From assembly GCA_034927285.1 (NCBI GenBank), contig JAYFQF010000021.1, positions 1 to 56,083 on the forward strand: a DNA stretch of 56,083 nt, in the 5' to 3' direction. Source of the DNA: JAYFQF01 sp034927285 (lineage in GTDB: Bacteria > Bacillota > Peptococcia > DRI-13 > UBA5745). The notes under the pieces were generated by a model. That model was not told where the DNA came from. It saw only the letters and a program-made list of their open reading frames with translations, and did no database searches. The position numbers and the translations under genes are program-made. Of this stretch, positions 41,801 to 49,272 are shown piece after piece (the stretch's first letter is position 1; each line of letters begins with the position of its first letter).

Positions 41801-42969
41801 CGGCAGCAAAAACCGGCAGGCATGAAGCGCCGGCCCAACCCCAAAAGCCGGGCTTTTGGCAGATCTACGGCGTGACGGTAGCCGTGACGCTGGTAGTCAT
41901 CGGCGCCTTATTAGGCTACCTTTGGCAGACCCTGGAAGGTTATGAGGCCGGCACCCAGAAAGCGGCTTTGGAGGAGCTGAGCGGACTCTTTACCTCCGGG
42001 GATTATACGGAACTGGCCCTGCGGGCCGGCATCGCCGACAATCCCTATGAAGACAGCGGGGCCAGGCAGCAATACCTGCAGGAGGTTCTGGCCGGCGGCC
42101 AGGTGAGCTATTATAAGGTTCCCGGAGAATCCACGGGCCAAAGCCCGGTTTATCTGGCAAAGGCGGGAGAAAACCCTATCGGGGTTGTAAAGCTTGTTAA
42201 AAAAGCCGGGGGGCGTTTTGGACGCTGGCACCCCGAAAGCATCGAAGTCCGTCTGCCGGCCTGGGGAAACGTAGTGGTCCGTCTGCCGGCAGACGCCTTG
42301 CTGAAAGTCAACGGACGGGAAGTACAGGAAACGGACCTTTACGCCATCGACGTGCCCTACAACGAACTGGCCAATCTGCCGGATAGCGCGGCCCGGCCCT
42401 TGCAGAAGGAATACCGGATCACCGGACTTTTCCGGCGGCCTGAGCTTCAGGTCAGTACGGCGGCGGGAACGGAACTGGAAGTGGCGCTGGATGAAACCCC
42501 GGAGGCTGCCGGGGGCGCGGAGGCCGGGGACGACGCCGCGGACTTTGCCGCCGTGGGCTCTGCCGCCGATACTGCCAATCATCTGGCGAAGGCGGTTTTG
42601 CCCCAGCCGGAAAATGGGGAAAAATTGCAGGAAATGGCCCTGGAGGACGCCAGGACATACTCTTTATATCTGACCAGCGATTACCCTTTCGGCACTCTTG
42701 CCAAGCGGATGATCAAAGGCAGCGTGATATATAAAAACATGCAGATCATGGAGACGGCATTTTATACCAATCACGCCGATGTGCGGTTCAGCGATGAAAA
42801 GACCGGGAATCTGCGCAGCTTCAGCCCGGATATCTTTGCCGTGGATGTGGACTATACCTATACCGTTGTCCGGTCCAATAACAAGCAGTATCCCTTTCCG
42901 ACCAGGCTTACCTTTTATTATCTGCGGGATAACGGCGGCTGGAAAATCGGCGATATCCTGATCCGGTAA
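41797..42969 (+). CDS. Unknown single-pass extracytoplasmic protein coupled to the NAGPA gene
   Basis: This 390-residue protein has a short cytoplasmic tail, one transmembrane helix at about 23-43 (IYGVTVAVTLVVIGALLGYLW) and a large external part. A central segment (VVRLPADALLKVNGREVQE) looks like a beta-sandwich. After an Ala/Asp-rich linker, the C-terminal part (YSLYLTSDYPFGTLAKRMIKGS..FYYLRDNGGWKIGDILI) reads like an NTF2-like or TcaA-type fold. I do not recognise a family with confidence. The start is GTG 41797, 9 nt after a strong AAGGAGG and overlapping the NAGPA stop by 4 bases. It is surely co-translated and probably a partner in the same surface process. Confidence 0.72.
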   Translation: MTAAKTGRHEAPAQPQKPGFWQIYGVTVAVTLVVIGALLGYLWQTLEGYEAGTQKAALEELSGLFTSGDYTELALRAGIADNPYEDSGARQQYLQEVLAGGQVSYYKVPGESTGQSPVYLAKAGENPIGVVKLVKKAGGRFGRWHPESIEVRLPAWGNVVVRLPADALLKVNGREVQETDLYAIDVPYNELANLPDSAARPLQKEYRITGLFRRPELQVSTAAGTELEVALDETPEAAGGAEAGDDAADFAAVGSAADTANHLAKAVLPQPENGEKLQEMALEDARTYSLYLTSDYPFGTLAKRMIKGSVIYKNMQIMETAFYTNHADVRFSDEKTGNLRSFSPDIFAVDVDYTYTVVRSNNKQYPFPTRLTFYYLRDNGGWKIGDILIR

Positions 42970-42999
42970 CTGTCCCGGATAAACGCGATAAAACAGAAA

Positions 43000-43027
43000 T
43001 ACCGCCCCCATAGCCTGACGGGCGGTA
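43000..43027 (-). terminator. Stem-loop between convergent genes at 43.0 kb
   Basis: TACCGCCC (43000-43007) pairs with GGGCGGTA (43020-43027). Read on the minus strand it is followed by TTTCTGTTTT, which suits termination of the GNAT transcript. The plus-strand side has only a distant T-rich stretch. Confidence 0.6.
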
Positions 43028-43096
43028 CGGTGAAGACGGCGGCTTAAGATTGTTTTGTTTTTTGCCCTTAGGCCAAACCCTCCCGTTTCAGGACGG

Positions 43097-43801
43097 TCAT
43101 GATTGCATAAGATCCATACCGGCCTGGCTTTGTGCCGGTTTTATGCCGAAGAGCCGCCGCAGCCTGCCGCCGCCGGGTTCCCGGACCAGGCAGTATTGGG
43201 TTAAGGAGAAGTGGCTCTGCAGCGTCTTATATACCTTGAAGCCGTAGTGCTGGTAACGAGGCAGGTTTTTGGCGTTGTGGGTCTCCAGGGAAAGCAGAAG
43301 GTCTTTCCGGTCGGCGTACTCCATTACCGGCGTAATCAACTTGTGGGCAATACCGCTGCCCTGGCTGGCAGGCCGTACAGCAAAGTAGATGATATGCAGC
43401 CGGTTGTCGCTCAACTCTTCCGTCCAGCGGGAATTCAGATACTGGCGGCCCAAAAAGAAATTCCAGAGGGTTTTCAGGGATAAATCATCCCGAATCAGGC
43501 AGGCGTCGGTTTTCAAAGCGTAAAAAGCTTCCAGGGAATAATAAGCCAACGGGTTGTAGTCTTCCGTTTCATCGTCTACGATGATCAGGCCGTTTACCTC
43601 GGGACTGTCGGCGAAGATATCGCAGCTTTCAAACATTTCTTCGGTATCGCATTCAAAAAGCTCCGGCAGGAGCCGACGTCGGAGTTTGGCTTCGGGGATC
43701 AGCTGCCGATAAAGGGGATCTGCGGCAAAGGACTCGGTGAGAGTCCGGATGGCCTTAGGCAGATCCTCTTTTTTTAAAGTATATAGTCGATCGGTTTTCA
43801 A
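43097..43801 (-). CDS. GNAT-family N-acetyltransferase
   Basis: This protein of about 234 residues has a GNAT acetyl-CoA fold. Features are LKKEDLPKAIRTLTESFAADPLYRQLIP at the start, LHIIYFAVRPASQGSGIAHKLITPV for the V-R-P-x-x-Q-G-x-G-x-A pyrophosphate loop, LSLETHNAKNLPRYQHYGFKVYK and a short basic tail. The likely start is TTG (complement of 43799-43801), one base after the M28 stop, with GAGGAGG 9 nt upstream. An in-frame ATG at 43846 lies inside the M28 gene before that site. Target unknown; small molecule or protein acetylation is possible. Confidence 0.82.
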   Translation of the reverse strand: MKTDRLYTLKKEDLPKAIRTLTESFAADPLYRQLIPEAKLRRRLLPELFECDTEEMFESCDIFADSPEVNGLIIVDDETEDYNPLAYYSLEAFYALKTDACLIRDDLSLKTLWNFFLGRQYLNSRWTEELSDNRLHIIYFAVRPASQGSGIAHKLITPVMEYADRKDLLLSLETHNAKNLPRYQHYGFKVYKTLQSHFSLTQYCLVREPGGGRLRRLFGIKPAQSQAGMDLMQS

Positions 43802-43802
43802 G

Positions 43803-45959
43803 CTAATTTTCCTCCTCGGATAAATTTTCTGTTTTAGCTTGGACATGGTTTGTTTTTTTGTCCTTTTTCTTTTTATTGCGGCCTTTTTTCTTATCCTTGG
43901 ACAGAGATTTTTTCAGCATACGGGCCAGCTGGGCCAAGGCTGCGGTTTCTTCCCGGATCACCTGCTCCAGTATCTTTTGCTGCTCCTTTTCCATGGTCCG
44001 CAGGCGGAGGATTTCATGACTGAAGTCCTTGACGCCCAGGTTCCTGCGGAGTTTCAGATAATCCAAAAAGTCGCCCAGGAAAAGCCGCGGGCCCAGACGG
44101 CCGGCGCCCCACATCAGGCGTTGGGCCGGCTGGTTCAACGCCCGGTGGGCGAAGTACTCCGTCACCTGGCGGTCGAAGGAGCGGACATAGATATTGTCGT
44201 CGATCCGGCAAAGGGAAGCCAACGCCGCGTCCACGTCGCCGGCGGCCAGCTGCCAGGCGGCCTGATGCAGCCAATGGAGGTTGGCCTGCACCGGTTCATG
44301 AGGAAACAGGGCGTTTTCCTGCCAGTCCAGCCGGACGAAGGAATCCTGACAGAAGCGGAAGATCTTCATCAGCCGGGCAAAAAGGGGCCGGGATTCCTGT
44401 TCCAGTCCTTCTGCGGCCACCGGGTCCTGTAAAAGCAGCAAGGCGTATTGGGCATTGATGTTTTCTGCGGTCTTGGTCAGTTGGTGGGCCAAGTCCAGGG
44501 CCGCTGCCAGGGTACTGCGGAAAGCGCCTTCCACATGAGGGGGCAGCCATTGATTGGTCAGGCTTTCATTCAGGGCCGTCAGCCGCTGGGTAAAATCCAG
44601 AGGCGGCAGCGCGGTATGGTCGAAAGCCAGGAGCAGGCGGCTGTAAAGCAGATGATGGAAATAATAGATATCCGGATCATAGGCGCCGTCGTTATCGTAT
44701 TGGGAGTGATAACGGGTTTCCATAAAGCTGCCGCTGCCGAATTCATTGACCAATGAAGGAACGCCGGCAATCGCCAGGGAAAAGTCGTCGGACCAGGTAG
44801 CCACCGGGCAGACTACGCCGCTGCCTTTGGGATAAAGCCGGGCCATATCCTCCGGCAAGAGAAGGATGTGCTGCTGCAGAAAGCGCTTCAGTTCGTATAC
44901 GCTGCGGATCTTGTGCTTTTTCCCATGGGCATGGGCCGGCAGTTCCAGATTAATGTTTGCCACAATTTTGCCCTGCCACTGGGGACGAATGCGGAACATC
45001 TGGTTATAGGCGCCTACGGACCAATCGTAGCGGGAGTCGATCACCCCCCATTCCTCGGCGGCCATGGCGCAGAAAACCAGGGTCTTCCGGGGCTGATAGC
45101 CGCAAAGGCGCAAGGCCCTGGCCATGCCCAGCATCAGTCCCACGGCGGTATTGTCGTCCTGGAAGCCTTCAAAATAGGAATCATAGTGGGCGCTGACCAA
45201 GATCATGGCCTCCGGGTCCCGGCCGGGGATTTTACCGACAATATTATAGGACTTGGTATCGGGCATGATGGTGGATTTGGCGTCGAATTCCACGGTGCAG
45301 CTCCTGCCGAAGGTCAGGCCCTTGGCCTTGACCAGCCTTTTGGCGTCCTTTTTCGACATGGAAAAAGCCGCCGCTTCTTTAGGGCCGCAGATATCCTGGG
45401 CATTTAAAGCCCTGGCGTTTACCTCGCCATAGCCGCTGGTCTGTACGGCCAGCACCGCCGCCGCCCCGTGAAGATAGCAGGCATAGGCGGGATAGGTTAT
45501 CCACCAGTCGCCCCGCTGATCAATGAAAACCAGGGCCAGCTTGCCTTGCAGATCCAGCTGGGCCAGTTCCTCGGCTGTGCCCCTGCCGGCGTTGATCAGC
45601 TCATATTGCCCTTTGCCGCAGGTGTCGAATTCGGTCTGATAGCCTCCCAGCTCGGCTTCCCGCCACTGGCCGTCCTCCTCCTGCCAGGAAAGGCGGGCAT
45701 GGTGGAAATCCCAGCCGTCCAGCTGAAACTCTTCTTTGGTCACCTCAAGCCCCAGAGCTTTCATTTCGGCGGCCAGCATTTCCCCGGTCTGGAATTCCGC
45801 CTGGCTGCCGGCGGTGCGGTATCCAAGTTTTGGGTTTGTCTTGAATTCCTCCATCCGTTTGGCCAATTGATAGGAATAGGAGATATCCAGGAAGGGGAAA
45901 AGGGCAAGCCAGCTTTTTTCCTGCAGCGCCGCAGCTTCCGGTGACAGTTTTTTCTTCAT
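43803..45959 (-). CDS. Large M28-family zinc aminopeptidase with PA-like insert
   Basis: This 718-residue protein has an N-terminal M28 part interrupted by a PA-like substrate-gating segment (LDLQGKLALVFIDQRGDWWITYPAYACYLHGAAAVLAVQ). The catalytic core has SAHYDSYFEGFQDDNTAVG (His and bridging Asp), CAMAAEEWG (Glu-Glu) and an Asp/His-containing C-terminal part (FMETRYHSQYDNDG). About 250 residues of helical C-terminus follow, ending in a Lys-rich tail. No signal peptide is seen, so it may be cytoplasmic or leave unconventionally. The ATG at 45959 follows AAGGAG; a start 36 codons earlier is possible. The GNAT gene is coupled downstream. Confidence 0.87.
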   Translation of the reverse strand: MKKKLSPEAAALQEKSWLALFPFLDISYSYQLAKRMEEFKTNPKLGYRTAGSQAEFQTGEMLAAEMKALGLEVTKEEFQLDGWDFHHARLSWQEEDGQWREAELGGYQTEFDTCGKGQYELINAGRGTAEELAQLDLQGKLALVFIDQRGDWWITYPAYACYLHGAAAVLAVQTSGYGEVNARALNAQDICGPKEAAAFSMSKKDAKRLVKAKGLTFGRSCTVEFDAKSTIMPDTKSYNIVGKIPGRDPEAMILVSAHYDSYFEGFQDDNTAVGLMLGMARALRLCGYQPRKTLVFCAMAAEEWGVIDSRYDWSVGAYNQMFRIRPQWQGKIVANINLELPAHAHGKKHKIRSVYELKRFLQQHILLLPEDMARLYPKGSGVVCPVATWSDDFSLAIAGVPSLVNEFGSGSFMETRYHSQYDNDGAYDPDIYYFHHLLYSRLLLAFDHTALPPLDFTQRLTALNESLTNQWLPPHVEGAFRSTLAAALDLAHQLTKTAENINAQYALLLLQDPVAAEGLEQESRPLFARLMKIFRFCQDSFVRLDWQENALFPHEPVQANLHWLHQAAWQLAAGDVDAALASLCRIDDNIYVRSFDRQVTEYFAHRALNQPAQRLMWGAGRLGPRLFLGDFLDYLKLRRNLGVKDFSHEILRLRTMEKEQQKILEQVIREETAALAQLARMLKKSLSKDKKKGRNKKKKDKKTNHVQAKTENLSEEEN

Positions 45960-46075
45960 CCACCCAGGCTCCTTTTTGAAAAATCCCCAAGGGCTGATCC
46001 CATGGTTTTTTGGTCCGCTAGCCATAGAATAATCCTTAATGGCCTTCAAGACAAGCGTCAATGACAAAAAGGAGA

Positions 46076-46124
46076 AAAAAATCCGGCAGGCCGCGGAATG
46101 AACCGCAGGACCGCCGGATTTTTT
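46076..46124 (-). terminator. Terminator after putP
   Basis: AAAAAATCCGGC (46076-46087) pairs with GCCGGATTTTTT (46113-46124), a 12-bp stem with a GCGG/CCGC hairpin in the loop. On the minus strand the stem ends in a U-run, so it terminates putP before the M28 gene. It would also work on the plus strand. Confidence 0.82.
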
Positions 46125-46172
46125 CTTTTTCAGCAGGGTTTGGCCGGACGTATTTCAGCCGGGTTTATCCCT

Positions 46173-47690
46173 TTAATGTTTCGCCAGCTGAGCCTTGTAT
46201 TCTTCAAATTCCGCATAGACGGAAGCGGCGGGTTCCGGCGTGGCCAGGCTGACCAAAACGATGGCCAGACCGGAGATCAGGAAAGCCGGCAAAAGCTCGT
46301 AAAGGCTGAAAAAGCCGCCCAGGGGCTTCAGCAGATACTTCCAGATCAGCACCATGCCGCCGCCGGAGATCATACCGGCCACAGCGCCCCAGAGGTTGGT
46401 GCGCTTCCAGTACAGGGAGAAGAGGATCAAAGGGCCAAAGGTGGCGCCCAGGCCCGCCCAGGCCAGGGAAACCACATCAAAAACAGAGCTTTCCGGATTC
46501 AGCGCCAAAACGGCGGCCACCACAGCGATAATGATGATGGTCAGGCGGGATACCCACAGGACCTGTTTTTCGGAAGCGTTGGGCTTCAGCAGGCCTTTGT
46601 AAAAGTTTTGGGATATGGCCGAGGAGGCCACCAGCAGCTGAGAATCGGAAGAACTGATCTGGGCCGCCAGGATACCGCTGAGCATGATCCCGCCGATGAT
46701 GGGCAGGAGGCCGCCCTGCATCAGGTCCTCACAGAGCACCACAAAAATGGTCTCGGCTTCCGAGGAAGTATGCAGAAGATCCGGATATAAGGCGCGGCCC
46801 ACAACGCCGATGCATAAAGCCATGCCAAGGGAAATAATTACCCAGCTGGTGCCGATGCGCCGGGACTTTTTCAGCTCCGAGGCGTCACGGATGGCCATAA
46901 AGCGCAGCAGCACGTGAGGCATACCGAAATAGCCCAGACCCCAGGCCAGGCCGGACAGGGTTTTGATGACGCCGCCGGCAAAGGTGCCGCCGGCATCGAA
47001 AAGGCTGAAAAAGCCGGGGACGGTATCGGTAAAGGCGGTGACCCCGGAGAAGCCGTCGGCCTTGACCAAAGCTACACAGACGATGAAAATCAGGGCGAAG
47101 AACATTAAAATACCCTGGATGAAATCCACGGTGCTTTCCGCCAAAAAGCCGCCTACTACGGTATAAATGACGATGACAAAAGCGGAAACCATCATGGAGG
47201 CCTGGTAATTAAAGCCGAAAAGCGATTCAAAAACCTTGCCGCAGGCATTAAAACCTGCCGCCGCGTAAGCGATAAAGAAAATGAAGAAGAACAGAGCCGC
47301 CAGGTTCATCAGGATTTTTTTCCGGTCATGGAAACGATTGGACAGGTAGTCGGGAATCGTGATGGAGTTATCGGCGATATGGGTGTAAATCCGTAAAGGA
47401 ACGGCGGTAAAGCGCCAATTCAGATATGTTCCCAGGGCCAGGCCGATCGCCGTCCAGCCCTCGCTGGAAAGCCCCATCAGATACGCGGCGCCGGGCAGCC
47501 CCATTAACAGCCAGCCGCTCATATCCGAGGCTTCGGCGCTCATGGCGGTGATCCAGGGCCCCATGCCTCTGCCGCCGAGATAAAATTCTTCACTGGTCTT
47601 GTTCTTTTTACTAAAAGCAAGACCGACGATAACGATCATCACCAGATAGGCAATCATGGCGCCAAGGATCATCATCTCTTGTTCAGACAT
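46173..47690 (-). CDS. putP: Sodium/proline symporter
   Basis: This 505-residue sodium:solute symporter (SSS) family protein imports proline with Na+. It starts MSEQEMMILGAMIAYLVMIVIVGLAFS and has EEFYLGGRGMGPWITAMSAEASDMSGWLLMGLPGAAY, the PutP Na+/proline signature region. Later come NRFHDRKKILMNLAALFFFIFFIAYAAAGFNACGK, and ISSSDSQLLVASSAISQNFYK, typical for PutP. About 13 helices are expected. GGGAGG about 8 nt upstream supports the start. Proline uptake here parallels proC in the division cluster but is separately transcribed. Confidence 0.93.
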   Translation of the reverse strand: MSEQEMMILGAMIAYLVMIVIVGLAFSKKNKTSEEFYLGGRGMGPWITAMSAEASDMSGWLLMGLPGAAYLMGLSSEGWTAIGLALGTYLNWRFTAVPLRIYTHIADNSITIPDYLSNRFHDRKKILMNLAALFFFIFFIAYAAAGFNACGKVFESLFGFNYQASMMVSAFVIVIYTVVGGFLAESTVDFIQGILMFFALIFIVCVALVKADGFSGVTAFTDTVPGFFSLFDAGGTFAGGVIKTLSGLAWGLGYFGMPHVLLRFMAIRDASELKKSRRIGTSWVIISLGMALCIGVVGRALYPDLLHTSSEAETIFVVLCEDLMQGGLLPIIGGIMLSGILAAQISSSDSQLLVASSAISQNFYKGLLKPNASEKQVLWVSRLTIIIIAVVAAVLALNPESSVFDVVSLAWAGLGATFGPLILFSLYWKRTNLWGAVAGMISGGGMVLIWKYLLKPLGGFFSLYELLPAFLISGLAIVLVSLATPEPAASVYAEFEEYKAQLAKH

Positions 47691-47828
47691 TCTTTCATCC
47701 TCCCTTAAATAAAGATAATATAAATAAAGACATGATCTTTCTTATCATATCTTGTCCGGGGGGCGAAAGTCCAGAGAAAATGCTGAGAAAATGAAAAAAA
47801 CCACACGTATACATGAATCGGCGGAATG

Positions 47829-47837
47829 TGATATAAT
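47829..47837 (+). promoter_or_regulatory. Extended -10 element in the putP upstream spacer
   Basis: TGATATAAT is a perfect extended -10. At 17 nt upstream ATACAT is a weak -35. It points toward the duplicated segment and the disordered protein gene, suggesting a long 5' leader of about 310 nt. Confidence 0.45.
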
Positions 47838-47902
47838 GAACGCAGTGAATTACGTTATAATCTTCCGCTCATCATTACATCACAATCCGCTGCCTGCGGC
47901 GG

Positions 47903-48080
47903 AAGGGCCGGAAAACAGGGAGCGGCCCTTGGCGTTGGCAGCGGGATTTGGGGAGATAATGGGCAAAGCCAATCACAGCAAACCCGCGGCTTATGGCAAG
48001 GGGGCCGGAAAAGCAGAGGGGCGGTCCTTTGCGTTTAAATCGGGATTTGGTGATCCTTGACGGTATAATGAGGAAAGCGG
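47903..48080 (+). repeat. Imperfect tandem duplication of about 70-80 bp
   Basis: Copy 1 (about 47903-47970) and copy 2 (about 47998-48080) share AAGG..GGCCGGAAAA, then CAG, GCGG, CCTTT/CCCTTG, GCGTT and CGGGATTTGG, and end in ATAATG followed by AAAGC. In copy 1 AAGGGCCG (47903-47910) pairs perfectly with CGGCCCTT (47923-47930). Copy 2 can form a similar stem with a two-base bulge. No known RNA family is recognised. Confidence 0.7.
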
Positions 48081-48155
48081 ATGACATCAACGGTTGAGAG
48101 AAAAAATCATGAAAAAGGAAAAGACGCATAATATTTTTTTTAAAAGGAGATGGCC

Positions 48156-49205
48156 ATGATCAGCGCCGAACATAACGAAACAAAGCCTTCGGATAAACGG
48201 ATCCGAAGCTTTCATCCCAAAAAAAATCCATCCAAGCCCCGGCAGAAGGACAAGCCGGAGTCTCTGGACCCGGCAACTCCGGTATTTCATGCCCATGCCC
48301 TGGACCTGGACCCGAATATCGTGATTCCGGAGCGGCCCAGCGTAGATTTAAACTATACCGACTTCACGCGTTCCTCTATTGAGGGGGAATTGAAACAACC
48401 AAAATTCAGAAAGCGTAAGCCCCTGATCCCTTTTGAACTGACGGAAACTCCGCGGCTGAATTCCGACCAATGGGAAGGCCGGCCGGCGGGACGCAGGAAG
48501 CTGATGGCCGCGGCGGGGGAAGCTGCCGAGGAAAATCAGGCAAAGGAAAGCAGGCATACCCCGGAATCCCGGAAAAGCCGGGATCAGGAGGAATATCAGC
48601 AAAGCCGTCCAGCGGGGGAAGCCTCCAAAGGAAGCCGGGCTGAGGAACCCAGGGAAGGCGGGAACAAAAGGCCAAAGAACCAGCAGCGGAAAAATGGCGC
48701 CCCGGGTCAAAAGCCCCATCAGGAGAACAGGCCCCTTCAGGAGAACAAAGCCCAGCAGGGGTCCGGTCACCTGAAGGAAAGTCAGGAAAGCCCGGCGGCC
48801 AAAAACCATGAAGAAAGCCAGGGAGAGGCCAAGAAAGGCAAGGGCTTCTGGGCGAAACGCCGGGAAGAGGCAAAGCGCCGGAAAAAACAGGAGGCCCTTG
48901 GCGGACAATCCTTGCCCAAACCGGATGCGGCAGCGGACAGCGCGGTTTTACCCGGCAGCACAGAAAAAAAAGAAGACCACCGCCGGCCCGCCGGTTCCAG
49001 GGAAGAAGGCAGCCGGCCGGAGAACCCCAATAATGACGGACATAAAAGAGAAAAGGGAAAGAAGCTGCCCGCCGGGCAGAATCAGAGCCGCAGGCCGAAA
49101 GAGCAGGCTCAGGAACAGCGGGCAAACAGCCGTCCCGTCAAAGCACGGGAAGGGTCGATGGGGGAAAGCCAATCCCTGATTAAGCCATATTGGCTGAAAA
49201 AATAG
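48156..49205 (+). CDS. Highly charged, intrinsically disordered protein of unknown function
   Basis: This 349-residue protein has two parts that look constrained. One is an N-terminal segment of about 105 residues (KRIRSFHPKKNPSKP..DPNIVIPERPSVDLNYTD..KQPKFRKRKPLIPFELTETPRLNSDQWEGRP). The other is the C-terminal tail ESQSLIKPYWLKK. Between them lie about 220 residues of Lys/Glu/Gln/Arg/Pro/Gly/Ser low complexity with almost no hydrophobics. No transmembrane helix, signal peptide or known domain is visible. AAAGGAG fits ATG 48156 at 7 nt; ATG 48150 is too close to it. It may be a nucleic-acid- or membrane-binding scaffold, but I do not recognise it. Confidence 0.75.
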   Translation: MISAEHNETKPSDKRIRSFHPKKNPSKPRQKDKPESLDPATPVFHAHALDLDPNIVIPERPSVDLNYTDFTRSSIEGELKQPKFRKRKPLIPFELTETPRLNSDQWEGRPAGRRKLMAAAGEAAEENQAKESRHTPESRKSRDQEEYQQSRPAGEASKGSRAEEPREGGNKRPKNQQRKNGAPGQKPHQENRPLQENKAQQGSGHLKESQESPAAKNHEESQGEAKKGKGFWAKRREEAKRRKKQEALGGQSLPKPDAAADSAVLPGSTEKKEDHRRPAGSREEGSRPENPNNDGHKREKGKKLPAGQNQSRRPKEQAQEQRANSRPVKAREGSMGESQSLIKPYWLKK

Positions 49206-49272
49206 CATCTGCCCTTTATCACGGCGCTGACTCAAATTGAGGCGTGACCGGCAGGCTAAAGGAGTCGTTCAG

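Larger units (their letters stand above)
47691..48155 (+). other. 465-base spacer between putP and the disordered protein gene
   Basis: This spacer is AT-rich at the putP end. It contains an extended -10 (TGATATAAT, ending at 47837) on the plus strand and the duplicated segment listed separately. A plus-strand frame runs from 47752 to 48060, but its N-terminal part crosses the promoter. Its only plausible short version (ATG 47959, 33 residues, Gly/Lys-rich) has a poorly spaced GGGGAG, so I do not call it a gene. Confidence 0.5.

Noticed and set aside
47752..48060. 102-codon plus-strand frame upstream of the disordered protein gene
   Set aside because: It starts before and runs through a likely promoter, has no good ribosome binding site at its first or internal ATGs, and its composition follows the duplicated segment. 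Kept only as a possibility in the repeat finding.
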